The notes under the pieces: model-generated
The model's database searches: none
Seen by the model: the letters and a program-made list of their open reading frames with translations, nothing else
What the model was told of the DNA's origin: nothing
Part shown: positions 54,624 through 63,519 of the stretch, piece after piece
Layout of the letters: every line of letters begins with the position of its first letter
How positions within the stretch are numbered: the stretch's first letter is position 1
Program-made: the position numbers and the translations under genes
Assembly (NCBI GenBank): GCA_039821145.1
Contig: JBCBOS010000022.1
Span: 101,467 to 165,466, forward strand
Reading direction: 5' to 3'
DNA: 64,000 bases
Source: JBCCSZ01 sp039821145
GTDB lineage: Bacteria; Bacteroidota; Bacteroidia; Chitinophagales; Saprospiraceae

Positions 54624-55589
54624 ATGCCAATTGGAACAACCTATCTGGCGGGTTCGACAGGTGTTGCAGACAACTATGCAGACACCTACGTTCGATTTAC
54701 CACCAAGCTCATTACCGACACTTTTGAATCCTTGCTGCAGGCCCATCATTCGCAATTGGAAGCCTATGCTGAGTTGGTTGCGACTTTGTCCAAGGGCTTG
54801 ACCACCTATGTCAACGAAACCAAGAACGACATTGAGATCAGCGAGGTACTGGAATTCCTTTCCACCCTGCCGTTGCACCAGGCCAACTTGCTGAAAGAAG
54901 GGGAGACATTTGCGTATGATACCACCCAATCAGCTACTGAACCTCTGGAAATAGAGCAGGAAGATCAAAACAATCAGGGCAACATCACTTCCATTGTCGA
55001 ATTGGCCAAAAACATCCTCAAGCCCGATCCATCGACCTTTCCAAGTCAGGGGATCATTGGAAATGTGGTCAAGGGAATCACAAAGATTTTTGCGGAACCC
55101 AAAGAGACCATTTCTTATGCGGATGGAGACATGCCAAATCCTTATGCCAAGTTTGAGGCAGCAGTGAACAGCAACGACAATGCAGAGATGCAGGAGCAAT
55201 TTCTCGACATTGTCCGCACGACCATGAGTTTCAACAAATATGGCTTGTTGGAGAATATGGTGGAAACGGGATTGATTCGCCTGATTGTCGATCGGGGATT
55301 GATACAGACGGAATTCTTCATGGAACTGAAAGAGCGATCTTCCGAGTTTACCGCCAACAGTTTCAAACACAAGGTGAAGACAAAAGAAAAAAGACGTCGG
55401 ATCAACAAACGCGGGCTGTTCCATCTATTCAAGCGCAAGCGCAAAGTGGTCTCTAAGGACAAGACGTTGACCCTGTCGAAATCGCGCAACTCCACCAGCA
55501 ACAGCACTTCTGGTACAGCGCAGATGAAGGCCAAGGTGGAGATTCATTTCAGCACCGATTACAAACCATTGTTGTTGGATCAAAGCTAG
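54624..55589 (+). CDS. Tc-linked protein of unknown function, larger member of a pair
   Basis: The protein has 321 residues and no signal peptide. The N-terminus is helical (TKLITDTFESLLQAHHSQLE, AYAELVATLSKGLTTYVNET); the middle contains SIVELAKNIL and a LLENMVETGLIRLIVDRGLI helix pair. A basic stretch (TKEKRRRINKRGLFHLFKRK) precedes a Ser/Thr-rich linker and a final strand KVEIHFSTDYKPLLL. The next gene, 4 bp later, has the same layout at smaller size: a helical start with a DT...L...Q...Y.EL pattern and a final EIEIRFSVE strand. No family was recognised. The position suggests an accessory part of the Tc-like complex. Confidence 0.75.
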   Translation: MPIGTTYLAGSTGVADNYADTYVRFTTKLITDTFESLLQAHHSQLEAYAELVATLSKGLTTYVNETKNDIEISEVLEFLSTLPLHQANLLKEGETFAYDTTQSATEPLEIEQEDQNNQGNITSIVELAKNILKPDPSTFPSQGIIGNVVKGITKIFAEPKETISYADGDMPNPYAKFEAAVNSNDNAEMQEQFLDIVRTTMSFNKYGLLENMVETGLIRLIVDRGLIQTEFFMELKERSSEFTANSFKHKVKTKEKRRRINKRGLFHLFKRKRKVVSKDKTLTLSKSRNSTSNSTSGTAQMKAKVEIHFSTDYKPLLLDQS

Positions 55590-55593
55590 GCCC

Positions 55594-56217
55594 ATGGAAC
55601 CATCAGATACTCAGCTCAGTCAGTTTGTTTATGGCATACTGAATGATACCTTGGACGCCATTTTGGCCTCTCGGATTGAGCAAGAACAAAAGTATTTTGA
55701 ACTATTGGAAGACCAATTGCTGTCTGCCGAGGAGTTCATCAGCAAGCACCAATTGAAGGAAGAGATCAAGTCTCAATTCAAGGAGGGCGAGTTGGAAGGG
55801 GAGGAGATGGATGACTTGCTCCAAAGCATTTACCAAGAGCGGATTCGGGTGCTCAATAATTTGTTGGAAAGTGGTCCGCCAAAGCTCAGGGTAGAGGCGG
55901 GGCACATCAAGATCAAGCTGGCCTTTTCTCCGTCTGGGGAGCGGACTGTTGGGTCTGGCAAGCCAGATCAGTTGATCCGGGATTTCAGCAAGGTCAAAGC
56001 AGCGGCAAAGTTGCCTCCAAAGGCCAAGCCATCCGATTTGCGCAGCAAGGTTCAACTGTTCAAAAAGCAGCAAATGGGGAAGTTGACGGGTGTGTCGAAG
56101 GAGTTGCGCAGTCCACCAACAGGCACGCGAATCCTGTTGCCTGATCCGACGAAGAAGAAGCAGGAAGGGGTCGCCAATTTATTTGGTGAGATAGAGATTC
56201 GTTTTTCTGTGGAATAG
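55594..56217 (+). CDS. Tc-linked protein of unknown function, smaller member of a pair
   Basis: The protein has 207 residues and no signal peptide. The helical N-terminus (FVYGILNDTLDAILASRIEQ, KYFELLEDQLLSAEEF) is followed by an acidic helix, a strand KLRVEAGHIKIKLAFSPS, a Lys/Pro-rich linker and a final strand GEIEIRFSVE. N- and C-terminal patterns mirror those of the preceding protein, so the two may form a heteromer or derive from one ancestor. No family was recognised. A strong terminator follows 11 bp after the stop. Confidence 0.75.
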   Translation: MEPSDTQLSQFVYGILNDTLDAILASRIEQEQKYFELLEDQLLSAEEFISKHQLKEEIKSQFKEGELEGEEMDDLLQSIYQERIRVLNNLLESGPPKLRVEAGHIKIKLAFSPSGERTVGSGKPDQLIRDFSKVKAAAKLPPKAKPSDLRSKVQLFKKQQMGKLTGVSKELRSPPTGTRILLPDPTKKKQEGVANLFGEIEIRFSVE

Positions 56218-56228
56218 AATGAGGAGGT

Positions 56229-56266
56229 GAATCCCGAATTTTATCCGAATTCGGGATTCTTCCTTT
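56229..56266 (+). terminator. Terminator after the Tc-linked gene pair
   Basis: GAATCCCGAATT (56229-56240) and AATTCGGGATTC (56248-56259) form a perfect 12-bp stem with a 7-nt loop, followed by TTCCTTTT. It also lies 23 bp past the end of the leftward double-glycine peptide and may serve both strands. Confidence 0.88.
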
Positions 56267-56288
56267 TGAAACCCTCTATGTCAGAGCG

Positions 56289-56420
56289 TTATCCGCCGAT
56301 GATGTCAGCGATGACAATGTCGCCTCCTCCTTTGATGGAGTTGAGTTGGCTGTTGGAAATCTGTCCTCTTTTGGAAGGGAACAATTGGTCGATTTTGGAA
56401 TTCATTTTCGCTTTCTTCAT
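56289..56420 (-). CDS. Double-glycine leader peptide (bacteriocin/natural-product precursor-like)
   Basis: On the minus strand the ATG at 56420 opens a 43-residue peptide; an ATG at 56405 would give 38 residues. The frame continues upstream without features, so the short form is preferred. It reads as a polar, helical leader (KIDQLFPSKRGQISNSQLNS) ending IKGG, then a short tail GDIVIADIIGG. Leaders with an LS/SN..QL..I.GG pattern are typical of Bacteroidota precursors exported by peptidase-containing ABC transporters. The tail after the first GG has only about 11 residues and lacks Cys, Ser and Thr, so a lanthipeptide is unlikely. No maturation or export gene is nearby. Confidence 0.55.
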   Translation of the reverse strand: MKKAKMNSKIDQLFPSKRGQISNSQLNSIKGGGDIVIADIIGG

Positions 56421-57286
56421 TTTTATTGAATTTAGAATGTTAAAAAATACATGGAGTGAGTTGGGATTGGTGTCATTCCAAAGAAGTAGCTGTCGTACCA
56501 GGTACGATTTCTTCCATGGCTGCCATGCCAAATGCCCGTTTGAGCAGGGATCAAAAGGTGGGCGCAAGGGGTCGGCTCTTCTGTCCGCGAGAACAGAACC
56601 AACGCACAACATTGGCGCTCATCCCATTAGCATCCTTGTGATGTAATGAAGGAAATTGAAGTAAGCAAAACGAAATTATTGGTAATTGTAAACTAGAGGT
56701 GTATTGAAACAAATATATTCTTTTTCTGCCAAAAAGGAAAGGCAAGTCAAAATATTTCTTTGTACGTCACCATCTCATGGATGCGGAAAGACAAGGAGAG
56801 CTCGCTTGGGGTATGTGCTGGTGCGATGGAAAAAATTACTCATCATTGCTTTCATGGTAAGCAAATAAAGCGTAACTTGAAGGAGGAAGCCAAAGCCTGC
56901 TTACAGGTTTTCATTTCCAGGTCTGCTACGATGTTCTACAAATGGTTGCAATGGGAAAAAAGTATTGCGAAAGCCTACTTGATCTAATCTCTGCAGAACC
57001 GAATTTGCTACCCTAATGCGGGAGCTACATGCAAACTGAAAATCACCGAGTATTCTCTCTTTCGGGTCCTTTTGTAGGGACTTCGACCAGTCACAACTAT
57101 CAGTAAAAATTCTTTGCATCAGCAGTTTGTACCAGCTGCTCATTTCTCATGCTTTTCTGAAAGTGTTCTTTTGGAATGAGGTAGCTTTGTGCATCCCCTT
57201 TGTCGGTCATCCTGATCCATCCTTCTTTTGGAGTAATCGGACAAATCATTCTGTCAACCGCTTTTTCAACATTCAATTTACCCCCG
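56421..57286. other. Intergenic region, no further gene recognised
   Basis: About 870 bp separate the small peptide from the oxygenase gene. The part 56640-56760 is AT-rich. Open frames of up to 80 codons occur on both strands, but none shows a recognisable domain, signal or composition. Promoters for the genes on both sides should lie here, but no clear -33/-7 pair was found. Confidence 0.4.
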
Positions 57287-58099
57287 ATGAAACTAACAGA
57301 AGATCAACTGGCATTGTATCGCCACAATGGATACGTCGTCATTGAAAACCTATTGGACCAAGAGGAGATCCGCTTGTTGAAATCCCGCATTCCTTGCTTC
57401 AAAGATTTTCGTCACCTGCCGAATGTCATCTGTGAAGACAATGGGGACATCCGTTCTGTCTTCACCCCTCACCGCCATGACCCGGTCTATGAAAAATTGT
57501 ATCTCAACCACCGCTTCGTGCAAGCCAGTCGCGATTTGTTGGAAGACGACATTTATCTGTACCAATACAAGCTCAACCTAAAAAAGCCATTTACCGGAAA
57601 GATGTGGGAGTGGCACCAAGATTTTGCCTATTGGCATTTGGACGATGGTGTGGCCCGCGACGACATGCTGTCGGTCATGATTTATCTGGACGATACCCGC
57701 TCTTACCAAGGCCCATTGATGGTCATTCCCGGATCGCACAAATTTGATGTGGTGACATTTCAGCAAAAAGAGATTCTCAATGGAACAGATCGTCCTCCCC
57801 AAGACCTCAAATTTTCGCTTGGTGCCAATCTAAAGTACACCGTTGACCAAGCCCTGGTCAAAAAAATGGCAGATGCCAACGGCATTGAGGTATTGGAGTA
57901 TGGCGCAGGCAGTTGCATTTTCTTCCACGCCAATCTTTTTCACGCCTCCAACGGCAACCTTTCTCCCTATGAACGAGACACCATCATCATGACCTACAAC
58001 AGCCTGTCCAACTTGCCCCAACGCACGGACCGTCCTGACTTTGTTTGTTCGAGGACGTTTGAGGCCATTCAGGTCATGCCGGAGTTGGAGCTTGTTTGA
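57287..58099 (+). CDS. Phytanoyl-CoA dioxygenase family (Fe(II)/2-oxoglutarate) oxygenase
   Basis: From the ATG at 57287 the protein has 270 residues. It starts LTEDQLALYRHNGYVVIENL, the usual PhyH opening. KMWEWHQDFAYWHLDDG carries the first His and Asp of the iron site; GPLMVIPGSHKFD is the typical strand; the distal His is in ILE-V-to-IFFHANLFHASNGN (the family HxS/HxN region). The conserved Arg for 2-oxoglutarate is probably in YERDTIIMTYNS. This fits the ectoine/proline hydroxylase-like subset; no ectoine genes lie nearby, so the substrate is not known. The frame extends upstream to 57200 without family features. Confidence 0.88.
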   Translation: MKLTEDQLALYRHNGYVVIENLLDQEEIRLLKSRIPCFKDFRHLPNVICEDNGDIRSVFTPHRHDPVYEKLYLNHRFVQASRDLLEDDIYLYQYKLNLKKPFTGKMWEWHQDFAYWHLDDGVARDDMLSVMIYLDDTRSYQGPLMVIPGSHKFDVVTFQQKEILNGTDRPPQDLKFSLGANLKYTVDQALVKKMADANGIEVLEYGAGSCIFFHANLFHASNGNLSPYERDTIIMTYNSLSNLPQRTDRPDFVCSRTFEAIQVMPELELV

Positions 58100-58316
58100 G
58101 GAGGGGGAGTCTAATTGGGAGTCTGGGATATTTGCCACACGCCAAAAGGTGGGGTTCTATTATTTAACATAACAAAAATTATAGTCATTGAAAAATTCAG
58201 AATATTTTATGCTCGCCTGAGAGCATCCCTTCCAAACCAAACCACCAAAAAGTCACTTCTTGATGGGGTTTGTGGTATTTTTGGTTTTTTTGCAGACAAC
58301 AACCAAAACACAAAAA

Positions 58317-59462
58317 ATGGACAAGCGGAAAAAAATCCTTTCGCTCATTTTCACATTCGTCATCTTGCTGGGAGGAGTTGCTTCTTATGGACTGCTGAGC
58401 AGCCGGGAGGCAGTGGAGGAAGACTTGTCAACCGATGTGCAGGAGGACAGGAAATTGCGGGTGGGGAAAATGGTGATGCAGCGGGTGCGCAGGCGGGTGC
58501 CCATTGATGGTCGCTTGTCGGCCTTTGAGAAGGTGCGGTTGTCGGCCAATGTGGCGGGGACTTTGCGGACCGGATCCGCTGTGCTGAAAAAGGGCATGTT
58601 TTTTTGGAAGGGAGACTTGCTCTTCGACATGGATGATCGGCAGGCTGTCTTTGCGTTGTATGCCCAGCGGAGTGCATTGCTCAACGCCATTACCTTGATG
58701 ATTTCGGATTTGAAGGTTGACGATCCCAAGGCGCATCAAAATTGGCAGCAGTATTTGGATGGCTTTGAGATTGAGGCGTCGGTGGCTGAATTTCCGGACC
58801 TGACCAGTCAACGGGAAAAGTACTTCATTGCCAGTCGGAATTTGTATCAGTTGTATTTTGAGATCAAGCGAATGGAGGCGCAGTTGGAAGATTTTTCGAT
58901 CCGGGCGCCCATTTCGGGGACCATTACCCAGGTGGAGGCTTTCCCGGGGAGCAGGGTCGTGCCGGGGCAATTGTTGGCCGAAATGATTGGGACGCAAAAG
59001 TACGAGTTGGAAGGGGCGGTGCAGGAATCGGATTTGGTCCATGTGCGAAGGGGGCAATTGGTTCGCCTGCGGTCGGGAAGCTCGGACAAATCCTGGGAAG
59101 GACGGGTGATGCGATTGGGGAAACAGATTGATCCCATCACGCAAAATGTGCCCGTTTACATCCAAGTGAGTGGAGGGCAGTTGCAAGAAGGGATGTATCT
59201 GGAAGGAGAAATTGAGGGAGAGCTTTTATCGGAAAGCATTGGCCTGTCGCGAAAATTGTTGGTGGATCAGACGGCTGTTTACATTGTCGAGGATTCCATT
59301 GTTCGCAAATTGCCACTGCTTATTTACCAGCAAGATGAGGAGATGGTCTACGCCAAAAAACCGGAGAGTGATCCCTGGTTGGTCATGGAAGATCCAAGGG
59401 GTTTGTCTGTCGGACAAAAGGTCATTCCCATCCGGGAGAGGCTCGAAAACGAATCATTGTGA
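58317..59462 (+). CDS. RND efflux periplasmic adaptor (membrane fusion protein)
   Basis: From the ATG at 58317 the protein has 381 residues. One N-terminal membrane anchor (ILSLIFTFVILLGGVASYGL) is followed by a barrel/lipoyl part: RRRVPIDGRLSAFEKVRLSA and FSIRAPISGTITQVEAFPGS, RVVPGQLLAEM. A helical hairpin (about residues 115-190) joins the two lipoyl halves. The beta-barrel VQESDLVHVRRGQLVRLRSG comes after. It links an inner-membrane RND pump to an outer-membrane channel. The pump gene overlaps its end by 4 bp; no TolC-type gene is present in the window, so the channel must come from elsewhere. Confidence 0.92.
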   Translation: MDKRKKILSLIFTFVILLGGVASYGLLSSREAVEEDLSTDVQEDRKLRVGKMVMQRVRRRVPIDGRLSAFEKVRLSANVAGTLRTGSAVLKKGMFFWKGDLLFDMDDRQAVFALYAQRSALLNAITLMISDLKVDDPKAHQNWQQYLDGFEIEASVAEFPDLTSQREKYFIASRNLYQLYFEIKRMEAQLEDFSIRAPISGTITQVEAFPGSRVVPGQLLAEMIGTQKYELEGAVQESDLVHVRRGQLVRLRSGSSDKSWEGRVMRLGKQIDPITQNVPVYIQVSGGQLQEGMYLEGEIEGELLSESIGLSRKLLVDQTAVYIVEDSIVRKLPLLIYQQDEEMVYAKKPESDPWLVMEDPRGLSVGQKVIPIRERLENESL

Positions 59463-62400
59463 AGGCTGTCATTCAATACTTTTTGGCCCATCCAATCATT
59501 GGCAATCTGCTCATGGTATTTTTGCTTTTGATGGGATTCTTTTTTGGTTTGGCCAACATGAAGTCCACCCTGCTGCCGAATGTCGACGCCCGCCAAATCA
59601 CCATCCAGGTGCCTTATCCGGGGGCCTCTCCCAGGGAAGTGGAGGAAGGGATTGTTACCAAGATCGAACAAAACATCAAAAGCCTCGATGGCATTGAACG
59701 CATGACTTCGGTCAGCTCGGAAAATGCTGCTTTCATTGACATTGAAGTGCTGAGAAATTTTGACACCAACCTTGTTCTGAGAGATGTCAAAAATGGGGTG
59801 GATCAGATCAACTCTTTTCCATTGGACATGGAGCGACCCATCATTTCCAAAAAGGAATACCTGGGCTTTGCCATTGATTTTGCACTGAGTGGAAAGACGA
59901 GTTTGCAGCAACTCAAGCAACAAGCTCGCCAGGTGGAGGATGAACTTTTGGGCATTGACGGCATCTCAAAAGTTCAGCTCAAAGGCTTTCCTCCGGAAGA
60001 AATGGAAATCAGTTTGGATGAGGTCAACCTGAGACGGTACAATCTGACATTCGACGAAGTCCTCGCCAAAGTTCAGCAAAACAGCACAGAGACAACAGGT
60101 GGAAAAATCAGCTCCCGACGAGAGGAACTGCTCATTCGCTCCGGCGAGAAAAAGCAAACAGCGGAAGAGCTGAAAAACATTCGCATCCGAAGCAGTGAGG
60201 AAGGAGGATTGGTGTATCTGTGGCAAATAGCTGATGTGCAGGACCGATGGGAGGAAACGCCGAATCGTTCTTATTTGAATGGCGATCCTGCCGTCATCAT
60301 CACCGTGCAAAATACCATTCGGGAGGATTTGTTGGCCATCACAGAAAAAGTACGCCAGTACATCCAGGAATTCAATGAACAGCATGATCAGATTCAGGCG
60401 ACCATCATTCAGGATGGCTCGGAGGCATTGGAAGATCGGATCAATCTCATGGTCGACAATGGGGTGCTGGGGTTTGTCTTGGTGATCTGTATTTTGGCCC
60501 TTTTTCTCAACTGGCGAATCGCTTTTTGGGTGGGCGTTTCCATTCCTGTTTCCCTTGGAGGCATGTTCATGATCGCTCCGTATTTTGGGGTGACCATCAA
60601 CTTGTTGTCCCTTTTTGGAATGATCATCGTCATCGGAATTTTGGTGGACGATGGCATTGTGATTGCAGAAAACATTTTTCAAAAATACGAGGAAGGACTT
60701 CCCCCCATGAAGGCTGCCCTGGAAGGAACCATGGAGGTATTCCCCGCCGTTCTTGGAGCCATCATTACCACGATTGCTGCCTTTTCAGGTTTCTTTTTCA
60801 TCGATGGAAGCCTGGGTGAAATTGGATTGGAAATGGCAGTGGTGGTCATCATTTGTCTGGTCTTTTCCCTCATTGAATGCGCCTTGATTCTTCCCGCCCA
60901 TGTCTCGCACTCCAAAGCCTTGCGCAAAGACCGAAAGCCTGCCAAAATCACTCAGTATTTCAATCGCTTGATGCAATTGTTGAGAGATCGATTGTACCTG
61001 CCTGTTCTCCGTTTTTCCTTGGCATATCCCCTGCCATTGATTGCCCTTTGCATTGCGGCTTTGCTCGTGACAATCGGTGCCTTTCAAGGAGGAGTCTTGA
61101 GAAGTACCTTCTTTCCCAATATGCCAAGTGAACGCTTTTTCATCAACTTGAAAATGCCAGCGGGGAGTACCAGTACACAGACAAATCTGGTCTTGCAAAG
61201 AGTGGAAAAAGGGGTGGAAGAGTTGAACGCCAACTTTCGCGAAAAGAATTTGGGAAAAGGCCTCATCCTCAACTTGGTCAAAGACATTGGTCCCACCAGC
61301 AATCGCGCCACGATGACTGTCTCGCTGCTCCCCACCGAAGAGCGTGGCGAACTCACCGCAAGGGATGTCAGCAGCTTGCTCCGGGACAAGGTCGGCCCGG
61401 TCTACGAAGCAGAGTTTTTGCAATTTCGAGCCCCCAGTACCTTCGGCAAGCCCGTAGACATCTCCATCCTTGGCGACGATGAAAGAGAGGTGAGTCTGGT
61501 GACCCAAAAAATCAAAGAGTCCCTCAAAAAACTGCCCAAGCTTCGAGATGTGGTATCCGACAATTCCGAGGGGATGAAAGAAATCAAACTGGAGTTGCGT
61601 CCCAAGGCCTACCATCTGGGCTTTAGCATGAGCGACATTGCCCGCCAAGTCAGAGCTGGCTTTTTTGGGGCCAAAGTCAATGAAATCCAGCGAGGAACAG
61701 ACGAAGTAAAAATTTGGGTTCGCTATGGAGAAAGCAATCGTTCCAATTTGAGCGACCTTCAAAACATGCGCATCCGCAATGCCAATGGACAGTCCATCCC
61801 ACTGAGTGAATTGGCCAATTTTCGAATGGAAAGAGGAACCATCGCCATCAATCATTTGAATGGCAAAAAAGAAGTAAAAATAGAAGCAGAAATCGCCAAC
61901 AGCCGCGTATCCATTTCAGACATTTTGGACGAGATCCAGAGCGACATCATGCCACCAATTTTGAAAGAACATCCCGGCATCGGCATCATCTACAATGGTC
62001 AAAGCCGGGAACAAGCCAAGACTTTTGCGTCCCTTCAAAAAAGCATCGCCATCATCCTGTTGATCATTTTTTTCATCATCATGCTCACCTTTCAGTCTGT
62101 CAGCCAGACATTTGTCATCTTTGCCATTACCCCTTTTGGCATGATCGGCATTGGCTTGGGGCACTATGTGATGGACCTTCCCCTCAGCATGGTATCGGCC
62201 TTGGGCTACACGGCTTTGATTGGCATTTTGGTCAACGATGCCTTGGTGTTTGTCTCTACCTATAATGACAAAATCAAAGAAGGACTACTGCCTCGGGATG
62301 CCCTTTACGAAACGGGCTTGTCGCGCTTTCGTCCCATCGTACTCACCTCCATCACCACCATCGTCGGACTTGGCCCCATTCTGCTGGAAAAAAGTCTGGG

Positions 62401-62698
62401 CGCACAGATGATCATCCCCATGGCTGTGTCCGTTGCTTTTGGCCTGCTCATCGTCACCATCATCATCTTGGCGATGATCCCCGCACTGCTGCAGTTGTCC
62501 AACGACATCAAGGTTTATTCGCTTTCATTGTGGGAGGGAAAACCCATTGATCCACAAATGGTGGAGCCCGCTTTTCCTGGACGAGACTACAACTACTTTG
62601 TCGTCTTTTGTGGCTTTTTGGTGGCTGTATTTCTTTTTTTGTTGCTCTTTGGATTGGCGGTTTGGGTGGGGGACTATTTGGTTACAATTTTAGAATAG
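59459..62698 (+). CDS. RND-family efflux transporter (AcrB/MdtB-like)
   Basis: The protein has 1079 residues, with a GTG start at 59459 overlapping the adaptor stop. TM1 is PIIGNLLMVFLLLMGFFFGL. The porter region begins ITIQVPYPGASPREVEEGIV. TM4 has GILVDDGIVIAEN, keeping the Asp pair of the proton relay. The second half repeats the plan (FASLQKSIAIILLIIFFIIM, TLIGILVNDALVFVSTYND), where AcrB has a Lys and this protein Asn, as in many non-AcrB RND pumps. It should export a hydrophobic or amphiphilic compound by proton antiport with the adaptor. The gene end overlaps the convergent neighbour by 9 bp. Confidence 0.95.
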   Translation: MKAVIQYFLAHPIIGNLLMVFLLLMGFFFGLANMKSTLLPNVDARQITIQVPYPGASPREVEEGIVTKIEQNIKSLDGIERMTSVSSENAAFIDIEVLRNFDTNLVLRDVKNGVDQINSFPLDMERPIISKKEYLGFAIDFALSGKTSLQQLKQQARQVEDELLGIDGISKVQLKGFPPEEMEISLDEVNLRRYNLTFDEVLAKVQQNSTETTGGKISSRREELLIRSGEKKQTAEELKNIRIRSSEEGGLVYLWQIADVQDRWEETPNRSYLNGDPAVIITVQNTIREDLLAITEKVRQYIQEFNEQHDQIQATIIQDGSEALEDRINLMVDNGVLGFVLVICILALFLNWRIAFWVGVSIPVSLGGMFMIAPYFGVTINLLSLFGMIIVIGILVDDGIVIAENIFQKYEEGLPPMKAALEGTMEVFPAVLGAIITTIAAFSGFFFIDGSLGEIGLEMAVVVIICLVFSLIECALILPAHVSHSKALRKDRKPAKITQYFNRLMQLLRDRLYLPVLRFSLAYPLPLIALCIAALLVTIGAFQGGVLRSTFFPNMPSERFFINLKMPAGSTSTQTNLVLQRVEKGVEELNANFREKNLGKGLILNLVKDIGPTSNRATMTVSLLPTEERGELTARDVSSLLRDKVGPVYEAEFLQFRAPSTFGKPVDISILGDDEREVSLVTQKIKESLKKLPKLRDVVSDNSEGMKEIKLELRPKAYHLGFSMSDIARQVRAGFFGAKVNEIQRGTDEVKIWVRYGESNRSNLSDLQNMRIRNANGQSIPLSELANFRMERGTIAINHLNGKKEVKIEAEIANSRVSISDILDEIQSDIMPPILKEHPGIGIIYNGQSREQAKTFASLQKSIAIILLIIFFIIMLTFQSVSQTFVIFAITPFGMIGIGLGHYVMDLPLSMVSALGYTALIGILVNDALVFVSTYNDKIKEGLLPRDALYETGLSRFRPIVLTSITTIVGLGPILLEKSLGAQMIIPMAVSVAFGLLIVTIIILAMIPALLQLSNDIKVYSLSLWEGKPIDPQMVEPAFPGRDYNYFVVFCGFLVAVFLFLLLFGLAVWVGDYLVTILE

Positions 62699-63514
62699 TC
62701 GACCTTGTATTTCTGGCTTTGGATGGAATGTTCCTATGATTAGGAATGGATTCGGAGCCATGAAATGAAATTGTCTAGTGGTACCCAGGAAGAGATATAG
62801 ATCTTTTGTCAAAGCAAAATCATCAAAATACTTTTTCTTGACGTCCTCACAGGCTTTGGCTTCATCGCCATTGTGACGTTTGAGAACATTCCAGTACAGT
62901 TGGCATATCTCCCAGTCTTCAATCATCAAGGTAGATTCTTTTCCTCTGATGTCTTTGAAATGGTAAGAAAACTTGAAAGGGACTTTTTTGACCACTTCGA
63001 AAGGGTTTTCCGCTTTTTCAAACATATTGGTCTGCTTGGCCCTGGCTTTCAATCGGGCCAGCTTCCGACTGTCCCAGTCTTTTGCCGTCTTTTCAATCTT
63101 GAAGTCCAAAATTTTACTTGGTTTGAAAGTCGCTAGTGACGTACATATGTCCTTGTCTTTGGCTTCTCTGATTAACTTATCCAAGTCCGTGTACACATTC
63201 TTTAATGCATACTTCTTTCTCTCTATCCACAATCGGTCTTTTCCGGTGCTGATGACTTCTTGAGCAATTATCTTTTCGTAGTCGTAAGGTCTATACGATT
63301 CAGGCCTTGGATCCGATGTATTTTTCACCAAATCAACCTCTATCCATTGATATTTGGCATATCTTGAATCATATTCAAGTTTTCTAAACGGAATGGGATA
63401 AATTCTAACCCAGGTACCATCCTCTCGGAATCCTGCTGTGCAGACCAATTCATCATATTTACTAGAAAGGGTAGGGTAGGTTTTGACTGTGATTAGAATT
63501 CTTTCTTTGGGCAT
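62690..63514 (-). CDS. Protein of unknown function paired with a DUF488 gene
   Basis: The protein has 274 residues, no signal or membrane helix. It opens with strands KERILITVKTYPTLSSKYDE and TWVRIYPIPFRKLEYDSRYA, followed by a basic, helical middle (WDSRKLARLKARAKQTNMFE) and an ending FLGTTRQFHFMAPNPFLIIG. The strands plus many Lys/Arg/Trp suggest nucleic-acid binding, but no family was recognised. It starts 5 bp after the DUF488 gene ends and forms an operon with it. Confidence 0.7.
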   Translation of the reverse strand: MPKERILITVKTYPTLSSKYDELVCTAGFREDGTWVRIYPIPFRKLEYDSRYAKYQWIEVDLVKNTSDPRPESYRPYDYEKIIAQEVISTGKDRLWIERKKYALKNVYTDLDKLIREAKDKDICTSLATFKPSKILDFKIEKTAKDWDSRKLARLKARAKQTNMFEKAENPFEVVKKVPFKFSYHFKDIRGKESTLMIEDWEICQLYWNVLKRHNGDEAKACEDVKKKYFDDFALTKDLYLFLGTTRQFHFMAPNPFLIIGTFHPKPEIQGRLF

Positions 63515-63519
63515 GGGGT

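Noticed and set aside
56760..56987. 75-codon open frame in the gap before the oxygenase
   Set aside because: No recognisable protein feature or start context; not different from random frames nearby.
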